Below, piece by piece: positions 29,344 through 37,447 of a stretch of 64,000 nucleotides of DNA. The DNA comes from Aurantimonas aggregata (lineage in GTDB: Bacteria > Pseudomonadota > Alphaproteobacteria > Rhizobiales > Rhizobiaceae). The notes below the pieces were generated by a model. That model was not told where the DNA came from. It worked only from the letters and a program-made list of their open reading frames with translations, and did no database searches. The translations under genes were made by a program, and so were the position numbers. Position 1 is the first letter of the stretch. The number at the start of each line of letters is the position of its first letter. The stretch spans positions 38,743-102,742 of the forward strand of contig NZ_JAAAMJ010000015.1 in NCBI RefSeq assembly GCF_010500835.1. Direction: 5' to 3'.

Positions 29344-29437
29344 ATCAATCCTGCCCCCGACGACAGTGGGCGCCGCGGCGTGCGGCAGACGGACATAACG
29401 GTCGATTGCCGCAAGTTCTCACAACAGGAGTGCCACG

Positions 29438-29830
29438 ATGGCCCAGCGCGATGCGATCTTCCCTGCCGGACGGCAGGCCCTCTACGACATCAACAAATAC
29501 TCGGCCGCCATCCGGTCGGCTGACCTCCTGTTCGTCTCCGGACAGGTCGGCAGCCGCGAGGACGGCTCTCCCGAGCCCGACTTCCAGGCGCAGGTCCAAT
29601 TGGCCTTCGACAATCTCGCCGCCGTGCTGACGGCAGCCGGCGCCACGTTCGACGACATCGTCGATGTCACGACGTTCCACACCGATCCGGAAACCCAGTT
29701 CGCCGCCGTCAACGCCGTCCGCGCGACCGTCTTCGGCGAGCCGCCTTACCCGAACTGGACCGCGGTTGGCGTCAACTGGCTCGCCGGGTTCGATTTCGAG
29801 ATCAAGGTGATCGCGCGCCTGCCCCGCTGA
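29438..29830 (+). CDS. RidA-family protein
   Basis: 130 residues of the RidA/YjgF/UK114 trimeric fold. Canonical RidA deaminates reactive enamine/imine intermediates from PLP enzymes. GDxxF-like DLLFVSGQVGSREDG, FDNLAAVLTAAGATFDDIVDVTTFHTD and PNWTAVGVNWLAGFDFEIKVIARL are family blocks. The Arg of the canonical RidA site (R105-like) is not evident (TAVGVNWLA), so it may be a paralogous Rid subfamily with another substrate. Good ribosome site ACAGGAG. Likely regulated by the adjacent TetR protein. Confidence 0.85.
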   Translation: MAQRDAIFPAGRQALYDINKYSAAIRSADLLFVSGQVGSREDGSPEPDFQAQVQLAFDNLAAVLTAAGATFDDIVDVTTFHTDPETQFAAVNAVRATVFGEPPYPNWTAVGVNWLAGFDFEIKVIARLPR

Positions 29831-29854
29831 TCACGCTGGCAGCATGGGCCGAAA

Positions 29855-29869
29855 GAACATAGAGAGAAC
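29855..29869. promoter_or_regulatory. Candidate LexA (SOS) box upstream of dnaQ
   Basis: GAAC-ATAGAGA-GAAC matches the alphaproteobacterial LexA motif GAACN7GAAC exactly (reverse complement GTTCN7GTTC). It lies 98-112 bases before dnaQ in a non-coding gap. Chance matches to this 8-base pattern are not rare in 64 kb. Confidence 0.5.
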
Positions 29870-29966
29870 ATACACTTAAGCTGGTGGATAGGGGCGCGTC
29901 GCCGTCCCTGTCGCCTTGCCTCGTCGACCCGCCTGCCCGACAAGGAGACCGGAAGCGGAGTATCCC

Positions 29967-30689
29967 ATGCGCGAAATCGTCTTCGACACGGAAACCACCG
30001 GGCTCGATCCGGCGGTCGAGCGCGTGGTCGAGATCGGCGCCGTGGAACTGTGGAACCACATCCCGACGGGCCGGAACTATCACACCTTCGTGCGTCCGGC
30101 CGGCCGCAAGGTCGATCCCGCCGCCTTCGACGTCCACGGCATCTCCGACGCGTTCCTCGCCGACAAGCCGCTGTTCGAGGAGGTCGCGGACGATTTCCTC
30201 GAATTCTTTGCGGGGGCGCGGCTGATCGCCCACAATGCCGCGTTCGACGTGCAGTTTCTCAATGCCGAGCTGGCGCGGATCGGCCAGCCGCCGATCGATT
30301 CCAGCATGGTGATCGACACGCTGCCGATGGCGCGGCGCAAGTTCCCGATGGCCCCGGCGACGCTCGACGCCCTCTGCTCGCGCTTCTCGGTCGACACCAG
30401 CCGCCGCGACAAGCACGGGGCGCTGCTGGATTCCGAGCTCCTCGCCGAGGTCTATATCGAGCTGATCGGCGGCCGGCAGGCGGCCTTGGGCCTCGTCGTC
30501 GACACCGGCGAGCCGCTGGAAGGGTCGGAAGAGGATCTCGGCCGCATCGCGCCGCGGCCGGTGCCGTTGCCGCCGCGTCTCTCGGCTGACGAGATCGTCG
30601 CCCATGCCGGCTTCGTCGCCAGTCTCGGCAAGGACGCGCTGTGGTGGCGCTACATCGAGCGACCGGAACCGGCGGCTGCGGCGTCCTGA
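29967..30689 (+). CDS. dnaQ: DNA polymerase III subunit epsilon
   Basis: 3'-5' proofreading exonuclease of the replicative polymerase. 240 residues. Exo I VFDTETTGLDP, Exo II LIAHNAAFDVQFLNAEL, Exo III SRRDKHGALLDSELLAEVYIEL with the DEDDh His. C-terminal tail after about residue 180 for binding the alpha subunit. ATG 29967 gives the conserved MREIVFDTET; its upstream sequence holds AAGGAG and GGAG. An SOS-like box lies about 100 bases upstream. Confidence 0.95.
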   Translation: MREIVFDTETTGLDPAVERVVEIGAVELWNHIPTGRNYHTFVRPAGRKVDPAAFDVHGISDAFLADKPLFEEVADDFLEFFAGARLIAHNAAFDVQFLNAELARIGQPPIDSSMVIDTLPMARRKFPMAPATLDALCSRFSVDTSRRDKHGALLDSELLAEVYIELIGGRQAALGLVVDTGEPLEGSEEDLGRIAPRPVPLPPRLSADEIVAHAGFVASLGKDALWWRYIERPEPAAAAS

Positions 30690-30707
30690 TCGACTGCAGT
30701 CTGAAAA

Positions 30708-30748
30708 TGAAAAGGCCGGCGACATCGAGCGATGCGCCGGCCTTTCTC
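30708..30748. terminator. Bidirectional terminator between dnaQ and secB
   Basis: GGCCGGCG (30714-30721) pairs with CGCCGGCC (30735-30742), flanked by AAAA on the left and TTTCTC on the right. It serves the convergent dnaQ and secB. Confidence 0.75.
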
Positions 30749-30780
30749 GTCTGCGATCTGCGCCGGGGCGCGGCGTCGCC

Positions 30781-31299
30781 TCAGGTCGTCTGGACCTGCT
30801 GGCGGGCGCGTTCCTCGGCCATGCGCTGCTGGAACAGCTGCGCGAAGTCGATCGGGTCGATCATCAGCGGCGGGAAGCCGCCATTGCGGGTGACGTCGGC
30901 GATCACCTGCCGCGCGAACGGGAAGAGCAGCCGCGGGCACTCGATGAACAGCACCGGCAGGAGATGCTCCTGCGGGAAGTTCTGCAGCTTGAAGACGCCG
31001 CCATAGTCGAGCTCGACATTGAACATCAGGTCGGCGCCCTCGCCGGCCTTGGCGTTGAGGCTCAGCCGCACGTCGTACTCGCCCTCGGTGCCCTGGATCG
31101 GGTTGGCACCGACATTGACGCCGATGTTGATCGCCGGGGCCTTCTTCTGGCCGCGCAGGGCCGCCGGCGCATTGGGGCTCTCGAAGGACATGTCGCGGAT
31201 GTACTGGGTGAGGATGTTGATGCTCGGCGGCGTGGCCGATGCCGGCGTCGCCGGCGTGCCGCCGTTGCCGCCGGACTGATGGTCGGTGGTGTCGGACAT
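30781..31299 (-). CDS. secB: Protein-export chaperone SecB
   Basis: Tetrameric cytosolic chaperone delivering preproteins to SecA. 172 residues. A Gly/Thr/Pro-rich N-terminal tail (1-25) precedes the conserved core [47 protein letters not shown], and PHLLFPFAR-type [32 protein letters not shown]. Usual alphaproteobacterial form. Confidence 0.97.
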   Translation of the reverse strand: MSDTTDHQSGGNGGTPATPASATPPSINILTQYIRDMSFESPNAPAALRGQKKAPAINIGVNVGANPIQGTEGEYDVRLSLNAKAGEGADLMFNVELDYGGVFKLQNFPQEHLLPVLFIECPRLLFPFARQVIADVTRNGGFPPLMIDPIDFAQLFQQRMAEERARQQVQTT

Positions 31300-31472
31300 G
31301 ACTGCTCCCGTCTCGCTTGTATCGTCGGCTTGGCGACCGCCTGAAGCGGCTCGTGCCGGGCTTGGGTCGGCCGGTCGCCGCAGGGCTGGCCGGCCTGAAA
31401 GATCGGCCGGAGCGCTATCATGCGGGCGCTATCAGGACAAGGCGAGGCGCGCCCGGCTGAGAAAGACGACCC

Positions 31473-32003
31473 TCAGTGCAGGATGCGGCGCGGCGGTTCG
31501 CCGTCGGGGCCGGCCTGCCCGTCCGTGCCGCGCCAGGGCGACGTCGGATCCGGCCGACGCTCGAACTCGGCGCCCGACAGGTCGACGACGTCCGGATCGC
31601 CGCGCGGCGCGGGCCCCGGACCACGGCCGAAACCGCTGGACGCGACCACGACGACCCGGGCCTTCAGGAAATTCCAGACCGCGTCGCGGATCGCCGGCAC
31701 GAACAGGAGGAACCCGAGCGTGTCGGTGACCAGGCCCGGCGTCAGCAGGAGCACGCCGGCAATGGCGATCATCACGCCGTTGACGAGTTCGCGCGCCGGC
31801 ACCCGCCCGGCCCGTGTCTCGGCCTGGATGCGGGTCAGCGTGTCGATCCCCTGGCGCCGCAGCAGCAGCGTCCCGAAGATCGCGGTAACGACCACGAGTC
31901 CCAGCGTCGGCCACAGGCCGATCAGGTTGCCGACGAGGATGAAGACGGCGATCTCGAGGATCGGGATCACCAGAAGCAGGACCGGGATCAGGGCAAGGGG
32001 CAT
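31473..32003 (-). CDS. fxsA: FxsA family membrane protein
   Basis: 176-residue inner-membrane protein of the FxsA family (originally linked to F-exclusion of phage T7; physiological role unclear). Hydrophobic segments at about 3-22, 26-45 and 70-105. Conserved PILEIAVFILVGNLIGLWPTLGLVV and LLLTPGLVTDTLGFLLFVPAIR. Hydrophilic C-terminal tail rich in Gly, Pro and Arg. ATG 32003 has GGAGAACCCGACC upstream. Divergent to the Tim44-like gene, as is usual in the order. Confidence 0.85.
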   Translation of the reverse strand: MPLALIPVLLLVIPILEIAVFILVGNLIGLWPTLGLVVVTAIFGTLLLRRQGIDTLTRIQAETRAGRVPARELVNGVMIAIAGVLLLTPGLVTDTLGFLLFVPAIRDAVWNFLKARVVVVASSGFGRGPGPAPRGDPDVVDLSGAEFERRPDPTSPWRGTDGQAGPDGEPPRRILH

Positions 32004-32177
32004 GGTCGGGTTCTCCGGCAAAAGCTCTTCCGGCGTCCCGCCGGGGTGTCGCGGCATCCGGTTCGGACCGTTCGCTGCGATCACAGAGATAGGAACGGTC
32101 GAAAGGAATTTGAATGCGTTGCCGTGCGTCTCTATATGGGGACGACAAGTGGTTCGGCTGAGAGGTGGCGGCGCGCA

Positions 32178-32888
32178 ATGAGTTTTGGGACGATCTTCTT
32201 CATAGTGCTGGCGGTGATCGTCCTCTTTCAGCTGCGTAACGTGCTCGGCCGCCGCACTGGCAACGAGCGCCCGCCGTTCGATCCCTATACGCGCACCGAA
32301 AAGCCGCGAGAGGATGCCGCCGCCGGCGGCAACGTCGTCACGCTGCCGCACCGGCGCCTGCCGGACAACGGCGAGCCCGCGACCCCGCGCCAGCCTTACG
32401 AGACCATCGACGCGGTGGCGCCGACGGGAACGCCGCTGAACGCCGAGCTGCGGCGCATCTACGACAACGATCCGTCCTTCGATCCGAAGGAATTCCTCGA
32501 GGGCGCCAAGATCGCCTACGAGATGATCGTCACGGCCTTCGCCGACGGCGACCGCAAGCTCTTGAAAAACCTGCTGACTCCAGAGGTCTACCAGGGCTTC
32601 GAGCAGGCGATCATCGACCGCGAATCGCGCGGGGAGCGCATGCAGTCCTCCTTCGTCGGCATCGACGACGCGACGCTGGTCTCGGCCGAGCTAAAGGCCC
32701 GCGAGGCGCTGGTCACCGTGCGCATCGTCGCGCAGATGATCACCGCGGTTGTCACGCAGTCGGGCGAGGTCACCGATGGCGATCCGGAAACCGTCGTCGA
32801 GGTGAAGGACGTCTGGACGTTCTCGCGCGACACGCGGTCGCGCGATCCGAACTGGAAGCTCGCCGGCACCGAATCCGAAGAAGGCTGA
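32178..32888 (+). CDS. Tim44-domain protein (TimA-like)
   Basis: 236 residues. One N-terminal membrane anchor (SFGTIFFIVLAVIVLFQL, residues 2-19), a hydrophilic Pro/Arg-rich linker, then a Tim44-like domain from about residue 95 (DPKEFLEGAKIAYEMIVTAFADGDRKLLKNLLTPEVYQGF). Bacterial homologues of the mitochondrial import motor Tim44 sit in the inner membrane; their function is poorly known, with a Caulobacter homologue linked to envelope processes. First gene of an apparent Tim44-mltA-smr-xre operon (gap of 10 bases to mltA). Confidence 0.85.
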   Translation: MSFGTIFFIVLAVIVLFQLRNVLGRRTGNERPPFDPYTRTEKPREDAAAGGNVVTLPHRRLPDNGEPATPRQPYETIDAVAPTGTPLNAELRRIYDNDPSFDPKEFLEGAKIAYEMIVTAFADGDRKLLKNLLTPEVYQGFEQAIIDRESRGERMQSSFVGIDDATLVSAELKAREALVTVRIVAQMITAVVTQSGEVTDGDPETVVEVKDVWTFSRDTRSRDPNWKLAGTESEEG

Positions 32889-32898
32889 GCCGAGGGCG

Positions 32899-34005
32899 AT
32901 GGTCGCCTTCCGCCGCCGCCGCTTCGCCGACCTGCCCGAATGGGCGGCGGCGGATCACGGGCTCGCCCACGCCGCCTTTCGTCGCAGCGCCGAGCAGCTC
33001 GTTTCCGGGGCATTCCGGACCGGCACGCTCGGCATCGCGGCGGCTGCCTTCCGTGACGCTGCGGCGTCGGCCCTCGCGACTGAACGCGATGATGCGGTAG
33101 CCCGGGCCTTTTTCGAAGAGTATTTCGTTCCGCTGCAGATCGTCCCCGACGCCGCCGCGACCGACGGCGAGCACGGTTTCGTGACCGGCTATTACGAACC
33201 GGTCGTCGAGGCCTCGGCGATCAAGACGCCGCGCTTCCGCTTTCCGCTCTACGTACCGCCGCCGGAGCTGGTGAAGATCGACGACGTGTCGCGGCCGCCG
33301 GGCATGGATCCGTCTTTCCGGTTTGCCCGGCGCAAATCCTGCGGGCTGCTCGAGGAACATCCGGACCGCGCCGCCATCGAGGCAGGCCTCCTGCGCGGCC
33401 GCGGGCTGGAAATCGCCTGGCTTGCCGATCCCGTCGACGCGTTCTTCATCCACATACAGGGCTCCGCCCGGCTCGAGCTGACCGACGGGCGTCAGATGCG
33501 GGTCGGGTTTGCCGCCAAGTCCGGCCACGAATTCACGGCGATCGGCCGGCTGCTGGTCGATGCCGGCGAGCTGACCCTCGCCGAGGCGGACATGGACGGC
33601 ATCCGCGCCTGGCTCGCGGCGCATCCCGAACGCCAGCGCGCGCTGTTCGATCGCAACCGCTCCTTCATCTTCTTCCGCGAGGCGGCGGTCGACGATGCCT
33701 CGCTCGGCCCGGTCGGCGCGGCGCAGGTGCCGCTGACGGCGCTCGCCTCGATCGCCGTCGACCGGGAACTGGCAACCTTCGGCGTGCCCTACTTCATCGC
33801 GGCCTCCCAGCTTCGGATCGGCGGCCGGCCGTTCAACCGGCTGATGATCGCCCAGGATACCGGCTCGGCGATCATCGGGCCGGCGCGGGCGGACATTTAT
33901 GTCGGCTCCGGGTTCGAGGCCGGCCGCGTCGCCGGGCGCATCCGCGACGCCGCCGATTTCACTGTGCTGGTGCCGCCGCGCCTCGCCGAGAGCCTGGCGC
34001 GATGA
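32899..34005 (+). CDS. mltA: Murein transglycosylase A (MltA)
   Basis: Lytic transglycosylase cleaving peptidoglycan glycan strands to 1,6-anhydro products. 368 residues. GFVTGYYEPVVEAS is the conserved MltA entry block, the RKSCGLLEEHPDRAAIEAG insert lies between subdomains, and the C-terminal 3D domain has MIAQDTGSAIIGPARADIYVGSG with the catalytic Asp. No clear signal peptide or lipobox at this start (MVAFRRRRFADLPEW), so export is unresolved; the annotated start may be internal, or the protein may be exported atypically. Overlaps smr by ATGA. Confidence 0.9.
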   Translation: MVAFRRRRFADLPEWAAADHGLAHAAFRRSAEQLVSGAFRTGTLGIAAAAFRDAAASALATERDDAVARAFFEEYFVPLQIVPDAAATDGEHGFVTGYYEPVVEASAIKTPRFRFPLYVPPPELVKIDDVSRPPGMDPSFRFARRKSCGLLEEHPDRAAIEAGLLRGRGLEIAWLADPVDAFFIHIQGSARLELTDGRQMRVGFAAKSGHEFTAIGRLLVDAGELTLAEADMDGIRAWLAAHPERQRALFDRNRSFIFFREAAVDDASLGPVGAAQVPLTALASIAVDRELATFGVPYFIAASQLRIGGRPFNRLMIAQDTGSAIIGPARADIYVGSGFEAGRVAGRIRDAADFTVLVPPRLAESLAR

Positions 34006-34556
34006 GGCGCCGGCGCGGCCTCAGCACCGAGGAAGCCCGACTCTGGGCGGGCGTCGCGCGATCCGCGATCCCGCTGAAGGGTCGGTCCTATCCACCGCTG
34101 CCGCCGGAGATCCGGGTGGAAAAGCCGGCCGCCCCGGCAAAACCCGCCGCCGCCAAGCCAAATGCCGTGCTTGCCCCCGTTCGGCCAGCGCCCGAGCCGG
34201 CCGCCCGCCTCAGCCAGCACGCGATCGAGAAGCCGACGCGCCGCAAGCTCGCCAAGGGACGCCTGGCGATCGACGCGCGCATCGACCTGCACGAGATGAC
34301 CCAGCAGCGCGCCCATGACGCCCTGGTGAGCTTCCTGCGCCAGGCACAGGCGATGGGGCTGCGACATGTGCTGGTGATTACCGGCCGTGGCGGCACCGCC
34401 GGCTCGGCCTTCGGCTCCCGTGGCGTGTTGCGGCGGGTGGTGCCGCAATGGTTCGCCGGTCCCGAGTTCCGCCCCCTCGTCTCCGGCTTCGATAGCGCCG
34501 AGCGCCATCACGGCGGCGACGGCGCGCTCTATGTCCGGGTGCGGCGACCGCGATGA
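34002..34556 (+). CDS. Smr-domain (MutS2 C-terminal-like) protein
   Basis: 184 residues. A basic Pro/Ala-rich N-terminal half is followed by a C-terminal Smr domain (about 95-184). IDLHEMTQQRAHDALVSFL holds the DLHG-like motif (DLHE here), and VLVITGRGG is the TGxG-like loop; Smr domains act as DNA or RNA endonucleases. Overlaps mltA and xre by four bases each (ATGA), so translation is coupled throughout. Confidence 0.88.
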   Translation: MRRRRGLSTEEARLWAGVARSAIPLKGRSYPPLPPEIRVEKPAAPAKPAAAKPNAVLAPVRPAPEPAARLSQHAIEKPTRRKLAKGRLAIDARIDLHEMTQQRAHDALVSFLRQAQAMGLRHVLVITGRGGTAGSAFGSRGVLRRVVPQWFAGPEFRPLVSGFDSAERHHGGDGALYVRVRRPR

Positions 34557-34978
34557 CCCCGTTCGGCGAACGCATCCGGGCGCTGCGCAAGGAGCGTGGT
34601 GTCACCCAGGGCCAGATGGCGGCCGCGCTCAATGTGTCGAGCGCCTACCTCTCGGCGCTGGAGCATGGCCGACGGGGCCGGCCCACATGGGACCTCCTGC
34701 AGCGGATCATCGGCTATCTCAACGTGATCTGGGACGACGCCGAGGAGCTCGAGCGCCTGGCGGCCCTGTCGCATCCCAAGGTGACGGTGGAGACCGCCGG
34801 GCTGAGCGCCGAGGCGACGACGCTCGCCAACCGTCTGGCCGAGTCGATCGCGATCCTGGCACCGGACGACATCCGGAAGATCCTGACGGAGGTCGAGCAG
34901 GCCGCGGAACGCGCCGAAGCGGCGGTGCGGGAGAAGCGCCGCCGCCAGGCAGCCGGCAAGGGCCGCGGTTTCACGTGA
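34553..34978 (+). CDS. XRE-family helix-turn-helix regulator
   Basis: 141 residues. HTH_3 fold at 5-60: FGERIRALRKERGVTQGQMAAALNVSSAYLSALEHGRRGRPTW. The C-terminal half is helical and charged (about 95-141, AILAPDDIRKILTEVEQAAERAEAAVREKRRR), with a likely coiled coil. Last gene in the mltA-smr-xre overlap chain. Its stop codon TGA is formed by the parS site that follows. Target genes unknown. Confidence 0.85.
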   Translation: MTPFGERIRALRKERGVTQGQMAAALNVSSAYLSALEHGRRGRPTWDLLQRIIGYLNVIWDDAEELERLAALSHPKVTVETAGLSAEATTLANRLAESIAILAPDDIRKILTEVEQAAERAEAAVREKRRRQAAGKGRGFT

Positions 34979-34981
34979 AAC
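34968..34981. promoter_or_regulatory. parS: parS site overlapping xre stop codon
   Basis: GTTTCACGTGAAAC, perfect palindrome. TGA at 34976-34978 within it ends the XRE gene. It lies about 8.7 kb right of the candidate origin. Confidence 0.88.
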
Positions 34982-34989
34982 TGCCTGCT

Positions 34990-35004
34990 TTAACCTGGCA
35001 TTAA
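34990..35004. promoter_or_regulatory. Perfect CtrA-type box
   Basis: TTAA-CCTGGCA-TTAA followed by CC: exact TTAA-N7-TTAAC consensus of the alphaproteobacterial cell-cycle regulator CtrA. Nine bases after a parS site and 66 bases before the amidotransferase start. Confidence 0.65.
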
Positions 35005-35070
35005 CCATGCCAGGCGGAACGTGGGGGATGGGGCCGCAAGCCGGTCCGCTCTTGCCCGGTGCCATGCCGA

Positions 35071-35865
35071 ATGTGCCGACTTCTCGCCTATGCCGGCCCG
35101 CCGATCCTCCTGGAAAAGCTGCTCGTCGAGCCGCGCGCCTCGCTGATCTCGCAGTCGCTGGCGGCGCGCGAGGCACGCACCATCGTCAACGGCGACGGCT
35201 GCGGCATCGGCTGGTATGGCGAGCGGCCGGAGCCGGGTGTCTATCGCGGCATATTGCCAGCCTGGTCCGACGCCAACCTCGTCTCGCTCTGCCGACAGAT
35301 CCGCTCGCCGATGTTCGTCGCGCATGTCCGTTCGGCGACCTCCGGCGAGGTGTCCACCGCCAATTGCCATCCCTTCACAGACGGCCGGCACCTGTTCATG
35401 CATAACGGCCAGATCGGCGGTTATCCGACGCTGCGCCGGGCGGTCGATGCGATGATCCCCGACGCGCTGTATGCACGCCGCCGCGGCACCAGCGATTCCG
35501 AAGCGATCTTCCTGGCTTCCTTGGGCAATGGCCTGGACGAGGACCCGGTCGGCGCCCTCGGCGCGACGCTTGCGGCCATCGAGTCAGAGGCGGCCAGGCA
35601 GGGCGTCGCCGAGCCGCTGCGCTTTGCCGCGGTGCATGCCGATGGCGACCGTCTGTGGGCCTATCGCTGGTCCAGCGACGGCCATCCGCCGACGCTCTAC
35701 TGGCGCCAGGCCGGCGATGGCGTCGTCGTTGCCTCCGAGCCCTGCGATGCGGGCTCCGAGACCTGGAGCATGGTGCCGCCCGACTCCGTCATGACGATCG
35801 GCCGGGACGGATCGCGCGAGATCAGCGCCTTCCGCCGACCGGCCGTCACGCGTCAGGCGGCCTGA
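35071..35865 (+). CDS. Class II glutamine amidotransferase (YafJ/EgtC-like)
   Basis: 264-residue Ntn-hydrolase of the GATase_2 type. MCRLLAYAG places the nucleophile Cys at residue 2, exposed after Met removal, which fixes ATG 35071. FVAHVRSATSGEVSTANCHPF and HNGQIGGY are glutaminase-site motifs. GDGCGIGWYGERPEPGVYRG is typical of YafJ-like proteins. The acceptor substrate is unknown, and no ergothioneine genes are nearby. Preceded by a parS site and a CtrA box, so expression could be cell-cycle linked. Confidence 0.85.
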   Translation: MCRLLAYAGPPILLEKLLVEPRASLISQSLAAREARTIVNGDGCGIGWYGERPEPGVYRGILPAWSDANLVSLCRQIRSPMFVAHVRSATSGEVSTANCHPFTDGRHLFMHNGQIGGYPTLRRAVDAMIPDALYARRRGTSDSEAIFLASLGNGLDEDPVGALGATLAAIESEAARQGVAEPLRFAAVHADGDRLWAYRWSSDGHPPTLYWRQAGDGVVVASEPCDAGSETWSMVPPDSVMTIGRDGSREISAFRRPAVTRQAA

Positions 35866-35887
35866 AGCCGGCCCAACCTCAGCCCAT

Positions 35888-35926
35888 GAAAAAGGGCAGG
35901 CGCCGAAGCGGCCCGCCCTCCTTCTG
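35888..35926. terminator. Weak bidirectional terminator
   Basis: AAAAAGGGC ... GCCCTCCTTCT: a short stem (AGGGC/GCCCT plus partial inner pairing) flanked by A-rich and T-rich ends, between convergent genes. Confidence 0.4.
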
Positions 35927-35952
35927 AAGTCCGTTCGAACCGCGTGCCGGTC

Positions 35953-37263
35953 CTACTGCTCGCGCGTCAGGCGCAGGATGGCAGACGTGTCGGCATCCGG
36001 ATCTTCGGTGACGGCGTAGACCGCCCCGTCCGGGCCGACGCGCACGTCGCGGATGCGGGCATCCAGCGGCACCCGCTCCTCGAAGGCGACCTGTTCGCCA
36101 TTTTCGTCCAGATGGACGACGACGAGGCCGGTTGTCACGAGTCCGCCGACCAGGAATGCGTCCTCCCAGCTCGGGAACTCATCGCCGTCGTAGAGCGCCA
36201 TGCCGGACGGTCCGATCACCGGATCCCAGTAATAGACCGGCTGCTCCATGCCTTCCTGGCTGGTGCGGCCCGGACCGACTTCCTCACCCGAATAGGCGAT
36301 GCCGTAGGTGATGGCTGGCCAGCCGTAGTTCAGGCCGGCTTCCGGCATGTTGAGCTCGTCGCCGCCGCGCGGGCCGTGCTCGATGGTCCACAGACGGCCG
36401 TCGGCGTCCAGCGCGGCCGACTGCAGGTTGCGGTGCCCCCAGCTCCAGATTTCCGGCTGGATCTTGGCGTGCTCCACGAACGGGTTGTCGGCGATCGCCT
36501 CGCCAGTTTCCGGATCGATGCGGAAGACCTTGCCGAGGCCCGAAACGAGGCTCTGGGCCTCGTCGCGGATCGGCGTGTCTGACCGCTCGCCGACCGTCAC
36601 GTACAGATGGCCCTCCGGCGAGAACACCAGGCGCGAGCCGAAATGCTTGTCGCCGTCATAGGTCGGCATCTGCTGGAAGATGACCTCGACATCCTCGAGG
36701 CTGCCGCCGCCATTGTCGTCGAGGTTGAGCGTCGCGCGGGCGACCGACGTGCCGTTGCCGCCGTCACGCGGCTCGGCGAACGAGAAGAAGATGCGGTTGG
36801 TGGTCTCGAAGTCCGGCGCCAGCGCCACGTCGAGCAGGCCGCCCTGGCCGGCCGAAGCCACCTCGATCATGCCGCTGAGCGCAGGGCCCGCCTCGCCTTC
36901 AGCGGAGATCACGTGGAAGTCGCCTTCCTTGGCGGTGACCAGCATGCGGTCGTCCGGCAGGAACTCCATGGCCCAGAGCTGCGGCAGGCCCTCGGCAAAA
37001 GTCTCGACCGCCACGTCCGGCATCTCGCTCGGCTGCGGCGCGCGCGTCTGGCCGGGGAATGCCGGCTCCTGATCGGGCGCGTTGGCAGCCGCGGTCTCGA
37101 CCGGCTCGCCGGCCGGAATACCCTGATCGCCCTCGGCAGGCGGCTGGCCTTCGACCTGCTCGACGGGCGACGCATCGCCGGTCGAGCCCTGGGAATGGGC
37201 CGGCACGACGGCAAGACCCGCCGACAGGACGGTTCCGGTGAGCAGCATAGTGAGTGTCTTCAT
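35953..37263 (-). CDS. Secreted PQQ-dependent sugar (aldose) dehydrogenase family protein
   Basis: 436 residues. Signal peptide to about AHS (24), then a Glu/Pro/Ala-rich linker (25-80), then the six-bladed beta-propeller of soluble glucose/aldose dehydrogenases. Visible: GLPQLWAMEFLPDDRMLVTAKEG, GQGGLLDVALAPDF, SWGHRNLQSAALDADGRLWTIEHGPRGGDELN (PQQ/Ca region) and YGWPAITYG. Periplasmic oxidation of sugars is the family activity; the exact substrate and PQQ supply are not shown here (no pqq genes in the window). Monocistronic. Confidence 0.88.
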   Translation of the reverse strand: MKTLTMLLTGTVLSAGLAVVPAHSQGSTGDASPVEQVEGQPPAEGDQGIPAGEPVETAAANAPDQEPAFPGQTRAPQPSEMPDVAVETFAEGLPQLWAMEFLPDDRMLVTAKEGDFHVISAEGEAGPALSGMIEVASAGQGGLLDVALAPDFETTNRIFFSFAEPRDGGNGTSVARATLNLDDNGGGSLEDVEVIFQQMPTYDGDKHFGSRLVFSPEGHLYVTVGERSDTPIRDEAQSLVSGLGKVFRIDPETGEAIADNPFVEHAKIQPEIWSWGHRNLQSAALDADGRLWTIEHGPRGGDELNMPEAGLNYGWPAITYGIAYSGEEVGPGRTSQEGMEQPVYYWDPVIGPSGMALYDGDEFPSWEDAFLVGGLVTTGLVVVHLDENGEQVAFEERVPLDARIRDVRVGPDGAVYAVTEDPDADTSAILRLTREQ

Positions 37264-37355
37264 GGGAAAATCTCCTCGAAGAAGGCATTGCGATGCGACC
37301 GAAATCGGCCGCTGCGATGACGTCCCACATGGGGCGCAGGCCGGCGGAGGAAACG

Positions 37356-37384
37356 AAAAAGCCCCGCGCCGGGGGCGCGGGGCC
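37356..37384 (-). terminator. Terminator of hslU
   Basis: On the minus strand GCCCCGCGCC...GGCGCGGGGC (10-bp stem) followed by TTTTT. It sits about 65 bases past the hslU stop. Confidence 0.85.
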
Positions 37385-37447
37385 GTTCACTTAAAATCTA
37401 TGGAACGCTGGCAAGAACGACGGAACGCTGGCGGCTGGCGCGTGTCC

